Assembly (NCBI RefSeq): GCF_900631955.1
Contig: NZ_UZWD01000028.1
Location: 62,001-126,000 of the forward strand
DNA: 64,000 bases
Source: Devosia equisanguinis
GTDB taxonomy: Bacteria > Pseudomonadota > Alphaproteobacteria > Rhizobiales > Devosiaceae
Reading direction: 5' to 3'
A model generated the notes under the pieces. The model had not been told where the DNA came from. It was given only the letters and a program-made list of their open reading frames with translations, and made no database searches. A program made the translations under genes and the position numbers. Positions 10,098 to 17,869 of this stretch are shown here, in pieces (the first letter of the stretch is position 1; the number at the start of each line of letters is the position of its first letter).

Positions 10098-10967
10098 ATG
10101 ACCGCTTTTCCCGCTCAATTGCCCCGCCTTCTGGTCGAGCGTGCCGTGGCGGCGGCGCTGGAGGAAGATCTGGGGCTGGCCGGTGACCTGACGAGCCAGG
10201 CGACATTGGCGCCAGAGGCCTGGGCAACAGCCAAGATTTCCGCCCGCGAGGCTGGGGTGATCGCGGGTCTCGACCTCGCGGCGGCGGCTTTTCGGCTGGT
10301 GGGAGACGGGGTGAGTTTCGCGCCGCGGCTCAAGGATGGCGACCGCGTTGCGGTGGGCGGCGTGGTGGCAGAGGTCACGGGGCCGGCACGGCTGGTGATG
10401 TCGGGCGAGCGGGTGGCGCTCAATTTCCTCAATCATCTCAGCGGCATTTCGACCCTGACCCGGACCTATGCCGATGCCATCCAAGGCACCAGCGCGCGCA
10501 TTTGCGACACGCGCAAGACCACACCGGGGCTGCGCGCGTTCGAAAAATATGCGGTGCGCTGTGGCGGCGGGTCGAACCACCGCTATGCCCTCAACGACGC
10601 TATCCTGATCAAGGACAACCATATCGCCGTCGCCGGTAGCGTCACTGCTGCCTACAGGGCCGCTGAGGCCTTTGCCGGGCATCTTGTGGCCATCGAGATC
10701 GAAGTGACGACGCTGGCTGAGTTGGAAGAGGCGTTGGCGGCAGGCGCACGCGTGATCATGCTCGACAATATGGACAATGCGCTTTTGGTGCAGGCTGTGG
10801 CCATCACTGCGGGTCGCGCCAAGCTCGAGGCCTCCGGTGGCGTCAAGCTCGATCGCGTGCGCTCCATCGCGGAGACCGGGGTCGACTATATTTCCACCAG
10901 CCAGATCACCATGGGCGCCAAACCGCTCGATCTTGGGCTCGACGTTTCTATTGGGGCGGCGACGTGA
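10098..10967 (+). CDS. nadC: Nicotinate-nucleotide pyrophosphorylase (carboxylating)
   Basis: Quinolinate phosphoribosyltransferase: quinolinate plus PRPP gives nicotinate mononucleotide, the last step of de novo NAD entry. The 289-residue length fits. I see the PRPP and quinolinate binding run DTRKTTPGLR near residue 137, GGSNHRYAL, IKDNHI near 172, LDNM near 218, and the C-terminal GVDYISTSQITMG. The start at 10098 has no clear ribosome site, so it is the least certain point. nadA and nadB are not beside it, which is unusual since the three often form one operon. It overlaps cysQ by 4 bases. Confidence 0.94.
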   Translation: MTAFPAQLPRLLVERAVAAALEEDLGLAGDLTSQATLAPEAWATAKISAREAGVIAGLDLAAAAFRLVGDGVSFAPRLKDGDRVAVGGVVAEVTGPARLVMSGERVALNFLNHLSGISTLTRTYADAIQGTSARICDTRKTTPGLRAFEKYAVRCGGGSNHRYALNDAILIKDNHIAVAGSVTAAYRAAEAFAGHLVAIEIEVTTLAELEEALAAGARVIMLDNMDNALLVQAVAITAGRAKLEASGGVKLDRVRSIAETGVDYISTSQITMGAKPLDLGLDVSIGAAT

Positions 10968-11788
10968 GCGCCATGGCCACCCCTGCCCCATCGCTTACCG
11001 ACATCGCCATTGCGGCGGCGATCGAAGCGGCCGAGACCATCTGCACGATATATCACAGGCCGATCCAGGTGATCAGCAAGGACGATGGTTCGCCGGTGAC
11101 CGAGGCGGACCGGGCGGCCGAAGATGTCATCATCCGCCATCTTGAGGCGACCGGCATTCCGATGCTGGGTGAAGAGAGTGTGGCGGCGGGGATCGTGCCG
11201 ACACTGGGCGACCTGTATTTCGTGGTTGATCCGCTGGACGGGACCAAGGAATTCATCAAGCGCAATGGCGAATTCACCGTCAATATCGGGCTGGTGCAGA
11301 ATGGTCGGCCCGTTATGGGCGTGGTGCTGGCGCCGACTACGGGCGAGATTTTCGTGGGCGATGAGGGTGGCGCCTGGTCAGGCAAGATTGTGGATGGCGT
11401 GGTCACCGAGCGTCGGCCTATCGGCGTCGCCGCGCGGCCAAGGCCGAAAATCGTCGCCAGCCGCTCACATGGCCATGCCGCGCTGGAACAGTTGTGCCGG
11501 ACGCTGGATGTCGAGGCGGATCTGTCGGTAGGCTCGTCGCTGAAGTTCTGCCTATTGGCGCGGGGCGAGGCGCAGCTTTACCCCCGGTTTACGCCGACTT
11601 GCGAATGGGATACCGCTGCGGGCCAGGCTGTGCTTGAAGCGGCGGGTGGAGCCGTGGTGACGCTGGATGGTGCGCCGATGGCTTATGGGAAGGGATCTCT
11701 CAAATTCCTCAACCCCTATTTCGTCGCGGCCGCCAGCCTGGACCTGGCGCAACAGGCTGCGGCAGAAATGCGCAGATTGCTGGACTAG
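10964..11788 (+). CDS. cysQ: 3'(2'),5'-bisphosphate nucleotidase CysQ
   Basis: Magnesium-dependent phosphatase that removes the 3' phosphate of adenosine 3',5'-bisphosphate left by sulfate assimilation and carrier-protein transfer. The 274-residue protein has the inositol monophosphatase-superfamily signature: GEES near residue 68, DPLDGTKEFIKRNGEFTVNI near 88, and WDTAAGQAVLEAAGG near 215. The start is either GTG 10964, giving a GTGA overlap with nadC, or ATG 10973; I report the former because GGGGCGG lies just upstream. Coupling to nadC suggests co-expression rather than a shared pathway. Confidence 0.92.
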   Translation: MSAMATPAPSLTDIAIAAAIEAAETICTIYHRPIQVISKDDGSPVTEADRAAEDVIIRHLEATGIPMLGEESVAAGIVPTLGDLYFVVDPLDGTKEFIKRNGEFTVNIGLVQNGRPVMGVVLAPTTGEIFVGDEGGAWSGKIVDGVVTERRPIGVAARPRPKIVASRSHGHAALEQLCRTLDVEADLSVGSSLKFCLLARGEAQLYPRFTPTCEWDTAAGQAVLEAAGGAVVTLDGAPMAYGKGSLKFLNPYFVAAASLDLAQQAAAEMRRLLD

Positions 11789-11850
11789 ACGGCGCCCATG
11801 CAATCAATGCTTAACTGACCTGCGCACTCGCCGCCACGCACCCGGTTGCT

Positions 11851-11900
11851 ATATTCCGGACCAGAATATATAGGGCAAGCATATATCGGCCCATAATATG
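11851..11900 (+). promoter_or_regulatory. AT-rich inverted repeats before the PadR gene, probable promoter and operator
   Basis: ATATTC at 11851-11856 is mirrored by GAATAT at 11864-11869 (7-base spacer), and ATATAT at 11866-11871 is mirrored by ATATAT at 11881-11886. The block is AT-rich in a GC-rich genome and lies 15-64 bases before the PadR start. PadR proteins usually repress their own operon through such dyads. Confidence 0.5.
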
Positions 11901-11914
11901 CCTGGAACGGGTGC

Positions 11915-12463
11915 ATGAACGTCAAAACCCTCTGCCTGTCCATCCTCTATAACGGGGATGCCAGCGGTTACGATATCCGCCGCATGTGCACGGACGAGGA
12001 GTTCGCCTATTTCGTGGAGGCAAGCTACGGGTCGATCTACCCGGCCTTGGCCAAGCTCGAGGAAGAGGGCTCGGTGACCAGCCAGCTGGTGCCGCAGGAC
12101 GGCAAGCCAGCGCGACGCGTCTATACCATTACCGAGGCGGGCCGCCAGGCCTTTGCCGAGCAGCTGTCCGGGCCGCTGGCCGAGGACGTGTTCCGCAGCC
12201 CGTTCCTGCTGTTCGCCCGCTTCGCACATATCCTGCCGCGCGAACTGGTGGAGCAGCGCTGCAACGAGTTCCTGAAACGCCAGGAGGACCGCTGGTCCAA
12301 ACTCGAGACCACTACCGAGGACATGGAGTGCACGGCCGCCGATGAGTGGATCATCGATTTCGGCCGAGCCATCGGGGACGTTGCCATGGCCTATATGCGT
12401 ACCCATATGCACAAACTAATCGATCTGGCGCAGGCCGAACCTGCCAAGAACGCCGCGGAATAA
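11915..12463 (+). CDS. PadR family transcriptional regulator
   Basis: A 182-residue regulator with an N-terminal winged helix and a C-terminal alpha-helical dimer domain. The DNA-binding part is residues 1-80: LCLSILYNGDASGYDIRRMC, then YGSIYPALAKLEEEGSVTSQ, then the wing ending RRVYTITEAGRQAF, which is the standard PadR pattern. The C-terminal part (about residues 95-165) is PadR subfamily C4-like. The RND adaptor gene starts 15 bases downstream, so this protein most likely represses the efflux operon and loses DNA binding when a hydrophobic drug is bound. That role is inferred from context. Confidence 0.9.
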   Translation: MNVKTLCLSILYNGDASGYDIRRMCTDEEFAYFVEASYGSIYPALAKLEEEGSVTSQLVPQDGKPARRVYTITEAGRQAFAEQLSGPLAEDVFRSPFLLFARFAHILPRELVEQRCNEFLKRQEDRWSKLETTTEDMECTAADEWIIDFGRAIGDVAMAYMRTHMHKLIDLAQAEPAKNAAE

Positions 12464-12478
12464 GGGGCAAGACCAATA

Positions 12479-13744
12479 ATGCGCGCACTGTTTTCTTATG
12501 GCCTTGCCTTCATGATCCTGCTGCTGGCGGGCGGATGGCTGGCGACCGGCACTCTGGTTCAGGGCGGACAGGGCCCGGGCAAGGGAGAAAAGCCGATCGT
12601 TTCGGTGCTCGAAGGCGAAGAGCACGGCCCGCTTGCCACCGCGCTCGGCGATGCCGGTGTGCTGGCCGAACATCACAAGCCCGAGGTCGACCCCACGCTG
12701 ACCATTGCCCAGCGCAATGAAGCCACGACCGGCGCCGCGGCACCGTTGCAGAGCGTGCGGGTGCAGACCTTTGTCGCCAAGCCCATGGCGATCGAAGTGC
12801 CGCTGCGCGGCCGGACCCAGGCCAAGGCTACCGTCACCGCCGTTGCCGAGACCGCCGGCACTATCGACGTCGTTCATGTGACGCGCGGCCAGCAGGTCAA
12901 TGTCGGCGACAAGCTGTGCACGCTTGACCAGGGCACGCGCGCCGCCGCCGTGGCGCAGGCCGAGGCCGGCCTCGCCACTGCACAGGCGGCGCTGGCCCAG
13001 GCACAGCTCAATTACGATACCAACACCGACCTGCGCTCGCGCGGCCTTGCCGCTGCCAATACCGCGCAGTCGGTCGAGGTCGCCCTGGCCCAGGCCAAGG
13101 CCGGAGTTTCCCAGGCCCAGGCCGGGCTCGACAATGCCAAGGCCGAGCTGGATCGTACCGAAATCGTCGCCAAGGTGGCGGGTCTCGTGCAAAGCCCGCT
13201 GGCCGATGCCGGCGCCATGCTCGCGGCCGGCCAGCCCTGCGCCACCATCGTGCAGCTCAACCCCATCGTGTTCACCGGCATGGTCCCCGAGGCCCATATC
13301 GGTCTCGCCAAGCTGGGCCTGGCGGCGTCTGTCACCACGGTGACCGGCCAGACCGTCGAGGGCAAGGTGACCTATATTTCTTCGGTCGCCGACAACGCCA
13401 CGCGTGCTTTCCCGGCCGAAATCGAGCTGCCCAATGCCGATTACTCGATCCGCGACGGCGTCACCGCGCAGGCCGTGGTCAAGATCGGCACCGCGCCAGG
13501 CCAGCTGCTGCCGCAATCTGTCCTGACGCTGGACGATGAAGGCGTATTGGGCGTGCGCACCGTCGAAAACGGCGTTGTCGCCTTCTACCCGATCCAGATC
13601 GTCAGTGACACGCGTGACGGCGTCTGGGTGACCGGGCTGCCGATCTCCGCCGATGTGATCACGGTGGGTCAGGAAAACGTCACTGCCGGGCAGCATGTCG
13701 ATGCCAGCCCGACGGCTGAGAAGACCGAAACCACGGCCGGCTGA
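12479..13744 (+). CDS. RND efflux periplasmic adaptor subunit (HlyD/MexA type)
   Basis: Membrane fusion protein of 421 residues linking the RND pump to an outer-membrane channel. It begins with a hydrophobic anchor, FSYGLAFMILLLAGGWLATG, and has no lipobox. The lipoyl half-motif GTIDVVHVTRGQQVNVGDKL lies near residue 130 and the partner half near 225 (DRTEIVAKVAGLVQS). Between them an alanine- and glutamine-rich alpha-hairpin (residues about 155-220) fits the coiled-coil that meets the outer-membrane channel. The beta-barrel follows from about 250. It lies 15 bases after the PadR gene and 11 before the pump gene. Confidence 0.92.
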   Translation: MRALFSYGLAFMILLLAGGWLATGTLVQGGQGPGKGEKPIVSVLEGEEHGPLATALGDAGVLAEHHKPEVDPTLTIAQRNEATTGAAAPLQSVRVQTFVAKPMAIEVPLRGRTQAKATVTAVAETAGTIDVVHVTRGQQVNVGDKLCTLDQGTRAAAVAQAEAGLATAQAALAQAQLNYDTNTDLRSRGLAAANTAQSVEVALAQAKAGVSQAQAGLDNAKAELDRTEIVAKVAGLVQSPLADAGAMLAAGQPCATIVQLNPIVFTGMVPEAHIGLAKLGLAASVTTVTGQTVEGKVTYISSVADNATRAFPAEIELPNADYSIRDGVTAQAVVKIGTAPGQLLPQSVLTLDDEGVLGVRTVENGVVAFYPIQIVSDTRDGVWVTGLPISADVITVGQENVTAGQHVDASPTAEKTETTAG

Positions 13745-13755
13745 GGGACGCAGAC

Positions 13756-16700
13756 ATGCTCGATTTCATCGAAAAAATACTCAGGATGCCGCGAGTCGTC
13801 CTGACGGTCATGGTGCTGCTGCTGACCGCTGGCACCGCAGCCTATGTGTCGATGCCCAAGGAGAGTTTCCCGGCCATCGACGTGCCTTATCTCTACGTCT
13901 CGATCAGCCAGACCGGCGTGTCGCCCCGCGACGCAGAAAACCTCCTGGCCAAGCCGGCGGAAGAAGAGCTGGCTAACCTGCCGGGGCTGCAGAATATCAG
14001 CTCCACCTCGACCACCGGGCATGCCTCGGTGTTCCTCGAATTCGACATCAATACCGACAAGGACAAGGCGCTGGCCGACACCCGCGCCAAGATGGACGCG
14101 GTCAAGGCCAAACTGCCGGACGACGCCACCGATCCCAGCGTCAACGAAATCGACCTGGTGGGCCAGCCGATCATTTCGGTGGCCATATATGGTTCGGCGC
14201 CGGAGAAGGAAATGGTGCGCCGCGCCAAGCAGCTGCAGGACGCACTCGAAGGCATCGGCGAAGTGCGCGAAGCCAAGCTCTCCGGCTCGCGCAAGGAGCA
14301 GCTGGAAGTCCGTGTCGACCTGCTGCGCCTCGAAACCTATGGCCTGACCGCCGGACAGCTGTTCGACGCGCTGGCCCGCAACAACATGGTCGTGCCCGGC
14401 GGCACGATCAACACCGGACAGGGCTCGTTCAACATCGAGGTGCCGGGGCTTATCACCACGGCCGAGGACGTCTATGCGCTGCCGCTGAAAACCGATGGCA
14501 ATACCATCGTCACCTTCGGCGATGTGGCGACCATCACGCGCACGCTGGCCGACGCGACCGAATATACCCAGGTCAATGGCTCTCCTGCCCTGATCCTGGG
14601 CATTTCCAAGAAGCTCGGCACCAACATCATCGACGTGTCGGACAAGGTCCGCGCGACCACCGAGGAAGTGGCCAAGGACTGGCCGAGCGGGGTGACCTAC
14701 TCGTTCTTCCTCGACCAGGCCGAAACCACGACCAGCCTGTTCCGTTCGCTGGAAGCGGCGGTGCTGACGGCCGTGGCGCTGGTGCTGATCACCTGCGTGG
14801 CGACGCTCGGCGTGCGCCCTGCCCTGATGATCGGCCTTTCCATTCCGCTGTCGTTCATGATGGCCTTCCTCGTCGCCGATATGCTGGGCATGACCATCAA
14901 CATGATGGTGATGTTCGGACTGGTGATCGCGGTAGGCGTCCTTGTGGACGACCCCGTCGTGGTGGTCGAATATGCCGAGCGAAAGCTGATGGAAGGCGTT
15001 CCGAAGAAGGAAGCCTTCATCATGGCCATGCGCAAGATGTTCGTGCCCGTGGTGGGCGCGACGGCCACGACGCTGGGCGCCTTCGTGCCGCTGCTGTTCT
15101 GGCCGGGTATCATCGGCAAGTTCATGAGCTATCTGCCGATGATCGTGATCATCGTCATGATCGCCTCCTTCATCTCGGCCCTGATCTTCATGCCGGTGAT
15201 CGGCTCGGTGATCGCCTCGACCCATGTGGACGAGAAGGCGAAGGCCAAGGCCGATATCGTCATGTATCCCGACAAGTTCGACGTCAAAAAAGTCGGCGGC
15301 CTGACCGGGCTCTATGTTCGCGTCATGGACAAGCTGCTGCATTGGCCGTTGCCTACGCTGGCGGTGGGTTTCGGCATTATCGCGGTCATCTTTGCCACCT
15401 ATGCCGCCAATCCGACCGGCACCGAAGCCTTCCCGGCGTCCGAACCGGAATTCGCGACGGTGGCCGTGGTCGGGCGTGGCAACTACTCGCCCGAAGAAAT
15501 CCGCGACATGCTGGTGGAGATCGAAGATCAGCTGATCCAGGTTCCGGGCGTGCAGGACGTGATCATGCAGTTCGGCTCGACCGGCGCGTTCGGCACCACA
15601 CCGCCCGACACGATCGGCAATTTCCAGCTGCAGCTGACCAACTGGAACCATCGCGTGCCGGCCGAGACGATCTTCGCCGAAATCCGCCAGCGCGTGGCCG
15701 GCTTTGCCGGTCTCGACATCCAGGTGCTGGCGGCGGAGAACGGTCCGCCTGCTGGCAAGGACATCAATATGCGGGTCGAAAGCACCAGCTATGACGACCT
15801 GGTTCCGGCGGTCACCGCGATCCGCAACCATCTCGCCAGCTGGCCGGAAGTGGTCGACCTCGAAGACGGTCGCCCCTCCCCCGGCATCGACTGGCAGATC
15901 ACCATCGACCGTGTTGAGGCCGGCAAATATGGCATCGGCGTGCGCGAACTGGCGCCCTATGTGCAGCTGATCACCTCCGGCGTGAAACTGGGCACCTATC
16001 GTGACGCGGAAACCGGCGACGAGCTGGATATCCGGGTGCGGCTGCCCAAGGACGAGCGGACCTTCGACGCGCTCGACTCCATGCGTATCGCCACGGCACA
16101 GGGGCTGATCCCGGTCAGCAACTTCATCGAGCGCAAGGCCGTACCGAAGGTGGCGACCATCCAGCGTCGCAACCAGGTCTATACGATGAACGTGGCTGCG
16201 GGCCTCGTGAACCTGCCCGAGGGCGTCTATGCCGCCGACAAGGTGAAGGAACTGCAGACCTGGATCGGCGAGCAGGGCTTCCCAGAACGCGTGAAGGTGA
16301 CCTTCGGCGGCGCCGAGGAGCAGATGGGCGATGCCAACGCATTCATTGTCCAGGCCTTCGGCATGGCTATGGCGTTGATCTTCTTCATCCTGCTGCTCGA
16401 GTACAACAGCTTCTACCAGGTGATGGTGACGCTCTCGACGGTGATCATGTCGGTGGCCGGCGTGCTTTTGGGCATGCTGATCACCGGGATGACCTTCTCG
16501 GCCATCATGACCGGTCTCGGCATCGTGGCGTTGGCGGGTATCGTGGTGAAGAACGGCATCGTGTTGATCGACACCTATAACGACTATCACCGCCATCAAC
16601 AGGTGGAGGCGGTCAAGGCTATGCTCTTGACCGTGAGCCAGCGCGTGCGGCCGGTGCTGCTCACCGCCTTCCTCACGGCGCTGGGCGTGATCCCGATGTG

Positions 16701-17097
16701 GGCGAATGTGGAGTTCGACTTCATCCGCCGCGAGATCGTCATTGGCGGTCTTGCAGGGTCGTGGTTCATCCATCTGTCGGCGGCGCTGGTATCGGGCCTG
16801 TTCTTCTCGACGGCGCTGACGCTGATCATGGTGCCGGTGATGATCACCGCACCCACAGTGTTGTGGAAACAGATGAAATGGCTGGGCGGGCTGTTTGTGG
16901 CCCTGGGCGGCGTCATCTCGAACCCCTTCCGCCGCAAGCCCGCCATGGCTACCCCTGCTGGTTTCGATGGCATGGCCGTCGAAGTCCCCGAGGAGGCCGA
17001 CGGCGCCAGGCGCTACATCGTCTCCAAGGAGGCAGGCCTGGTGGAAAAGGAAGCCAATGGCGTGACGGTTGTCAGCCGACGGGACGCGGCGGAGTAG
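13756..17097 (+). CDS. RND efflux pump permease subunit (AcrB/HAE family)
   Basis: Proton-driven inner-membrane exporter of 1113 residues, slightly longer than the usual 1030-1060. TM1 begins near residue 12, and two large periplasmic loops lie between TM1-2 and TM7-8. The proton-relay residues are present: the aspartate pair in GVLVDDPVVVVEYAE near residue 400 and the TM10 lysine in GIVVKNGIVLID near 932. After the last helix there is a cytoplasmic tail of about 75 residues, rich in charged residues, which accounts for the extra length. No outer-membrane channel gene follows, so a shared TolC-type protein encoded elsewhere would be needed. Substrates are unknown. Confidence 0.94.
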   Translation: MLDFIEKILRMPRVVLTVMVLLLTAGTAAYVSMPKESFPAIDVPYLYVSISQTGVSPRDAENLLAKPAEEELANLPGLQNISSTSTTGHASVFLEFDINTDKDKALADTRAKMDAVKAKLPDDATDPSVNEIDLVGQPIISVAIYGSAPEKEMVRRAKQLQDALEGIGEVREAKLSGSRKEQLEVRVDLLRLETYGLTAGQLFDALARNNMVVPGGTINTGQGSFNIEVPGLITTAEDVYALPLKTDGNTIVTFGDVATITRTLADATEYTQVNGSPALILGISKKLGTNIIDVSDKVRATTEEVAKDWPSGVTYSFFLDQAETTTSLFRSLEAAVLTAVALVLITCVATLGVRPALMIGLSIPLSFMMAFLVADMLGMTINMMVMFGLVIAVGVLVDDPVVVVEYAERKLMEGVPKKEAFIMAMRKMFVPVVGATATTLGAFVPLLFWPGIIGKFMSYLPMIVIIVMIASFISALIFMPVIGSVIASTHVDEKAKAKADIVMYPDKFDVKKVGGLTGLYVRVMDKLLHWPLPTLAVGFGIIAVIFATYAANPTGTEAFPASEPEFATVAVVGRGNYSPEEIRDMLVEIEDQLIQVPGVQDVIMQFGSTGAFGTTPPDTIGNFQLQLTNWNHRVPAETIFAEIRQRVAGFAGLDIQVLAAENGPPAGKDINMRVESTSYDDLVPAVTAIRNHLASWPEVVDLEDGRPSPGIDWQITIDRVEAGKYGIGVRELAPYVQLITSGVKLGTYRDAETGDELDIRVRLPKDERTFDALDSMRIATAQGLIPVSNFIERKAVPKVATIQRRNQVYTMNVAAGLVNLPEGVYAADKVKELQTWIGEQGFPERVKVTFGGAEEQMGDANAFIVQAFGMAMALIFFILLLEYNSFYQVMVTLSTVIMSVAGVLLGMLITGMTFSAIMTGLGIVALAGIVVKNGIVLIDTYNDYHRHQQVEAVKAMLLTVSQRVRPVLLTAFLTALGVIPMWANVEFDFIRREIVIGGLAGSWFIHLSAALVSGLFFSTALTLIMVPVMITAPTVLWKQMKWLGGLFVALGGVISNPFRRKPAMATPAGFDGMAVEVPEEADGARRYIVSKEAGLVEKEANGVTVVSRRDAAE

Positions 17098-17124
17098 CTG
17101 AGCCTAAACCGACACTGACCTGAG

Positions 17125-17158
17125 AGAGGCCCGCAGCAATGTGGGCCTCTTGCATTTT
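17125..17158 (+). terminator. Rho-independent terminator after the RND operon
   Basis: AGAGGCCC at 17125-17132 pairs with GGGCCTCT at 17143-17150, with a 10-base loop, followed by TGCATTTT. The T-run is short, so strength is uncertain. It sits 28 bases after the pump stop. Confidence 0.7.
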
Positions 17159-17159
17159 C

Positions 17160-17199
17160 AGCTAAAATAGCTAACTTATGAAATAGCTAATTCAGCTAA
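17160..17199 (+). promoter_or_regulatory. Four AGCTAA boxes: probable operator of the phd/doc module
   Basis: AGCTAA occurs at 17160, 17169, 17185 and 17194. Start-to-start spacings are 9, 16 and 9, so two pairs are displaced by exactly 25 bases. The outer boxes are CAGCTAA and the inner ones TAGCTAA. AGCT is itself palindromic, which suits dimeric antitoxin. The array ends 10 bases before the antitoxin start and overlaps any promoter, as expected for autorepression. Confidence 0.7.
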
Positions 17200-17209
17200 G
17201 GATTTTTAT

Positions 17210-17449
17210 ATGGCCTCTATGTCTGCAACGGAAGCGAAAAACAAGTTCGGCCAGTTGCTGGAGATGGCCCAAGCGGAACCCGTACGTGTCCAGAAAAATG
17301 GACGAGACGTGGCCGTGATCCTGTCGGGCGAACAGTTTGCTGCTTGGGAAGCGTCGCAAACGCAGCCCAAGGTACGGCCTGTCATAGAAGACCTCATGAA
17401 GCGCAGCGTGGAGCGCCGCAAGTCGCTATATGAGGCATTGGCGAAGTAA
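17210..17449 (+). CDS. Type II antitoxin, Phd/YefM family
   Basis: A 79-residue antitoxin that neutralises the Doc toxin and represses its own operon. The N-terminal part, MSATEAKNKFGQLLEMAQ from residue 4 on, followed by EPVRVQKNGRDVAVILS, is the Phd/YefM DNA-binding fold. The charged C-terminal tail (EDLMKRSVERRKSLYEALAK) is the likely toxin-binding helix. AAGG lies about 10 bases before ATG 17210; an in-frame ATG at 17219 is an alternative. The toxin gene follows after 6 bases. Confidence 0.9.
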   Translation: MASMSATEAKNKFGQLLEMAQAEPVRVQKNGRDVAVILSGEQFAAWEASQTQPKVRPVIEDLMKRSVERRKSLYEALAK

Positions 17450-17455
17450 GCTGCG

Positions 17456-17839
17456 ATGGCGTTCAGTTATCTAACTCTGGACGAAGCTCTGCGCATCCAT
17501 GAGATACTGATCACCGCGTTTGGCGGCGCCAGGGGCGTACGTGATCTGGGCTTGATCGAGGCAGCATTGCTAAGACCTCAGACTGGCTATTATACCGATC
17601 TGATCGAGGAAGCAGCCGCACTGTGGGAAAGCTTGGCCATGAACCACGGCTTTGTCGACGGCAATAAACGCGTTGCCTATGCCTGCCTCGAACTATTCCT
17701 GCAGCTCAATGGCACGGACATCGCTGCCGACAACGTCGAGATCGAAACGTTCATTTATCGTCATCTCGAAGCCGGTACGTTTCGCAAGGACGTGCTGGAA
17801 GAGTGGCTGCGTCAAAACACCGAACCGCTTACGAGCTGA
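17456..17839 (+). CDS. doc: Death-on-curing (Doc) family toxin, Fic fold
   Basis: A 127-residue Doc protein. Doc of phage P1 inactivates EF-Tu by phosphorylation, using a Fic-related active site. Here the motif reads HGFVDGNKR at residues 64-72: the catalytic histidine, acidic residue, and NKR rather than the NGR of AMP-transferring Fic enzymes, which is the Doc-type variant and suggests an intact toxin. Length matches the family (about 125). It is encoded 6 bases after its antitoxin. Such modules are often mobile; no other mobile-element gene is adjacent. Confidence 0.92.
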   Translation: MAFSYLTLDEALRIHEILITAFGGARGVRDLGLIEAALLRPQTGYYTDLIEEAAALWESLAMNHGFVDGNKRVAYACLELFLQLNGTDIAADNVEIETFIYRHLEAGTFRKDVLEEWLRQNTEPLTS

Positions 17840-17859
17840 TTGGCCACATAAGCGGTTCG
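17821..17859. terminator. Ten-base inverted repeat across the doc stop codon, possible convergent terminator
   Basis: CGAACCGCTT at 17821-17830 is perfectly mirrored by AAGCGGTTCG at 17850-17859, with a 19-base loop that includes the doc stop. The Atm1-type gene ends on the other strand at 17870. No T-run follows on either side, so it may be a weak or Rho-assisted stop, or an mRNA-stability element. Confidence 0.4.
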
Positions 17860-17869
17860 TGAAGTGACA

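Noticed and set aside
13669-16773. A 1034-codon frame on the minus strand opposite the RND pump gene
   Set aside because: Rich in His, Asp, Gly and Arg with no motif; it is the usual antisense shadow of a high-GC gene, while the plus strand gives a full RND protein.
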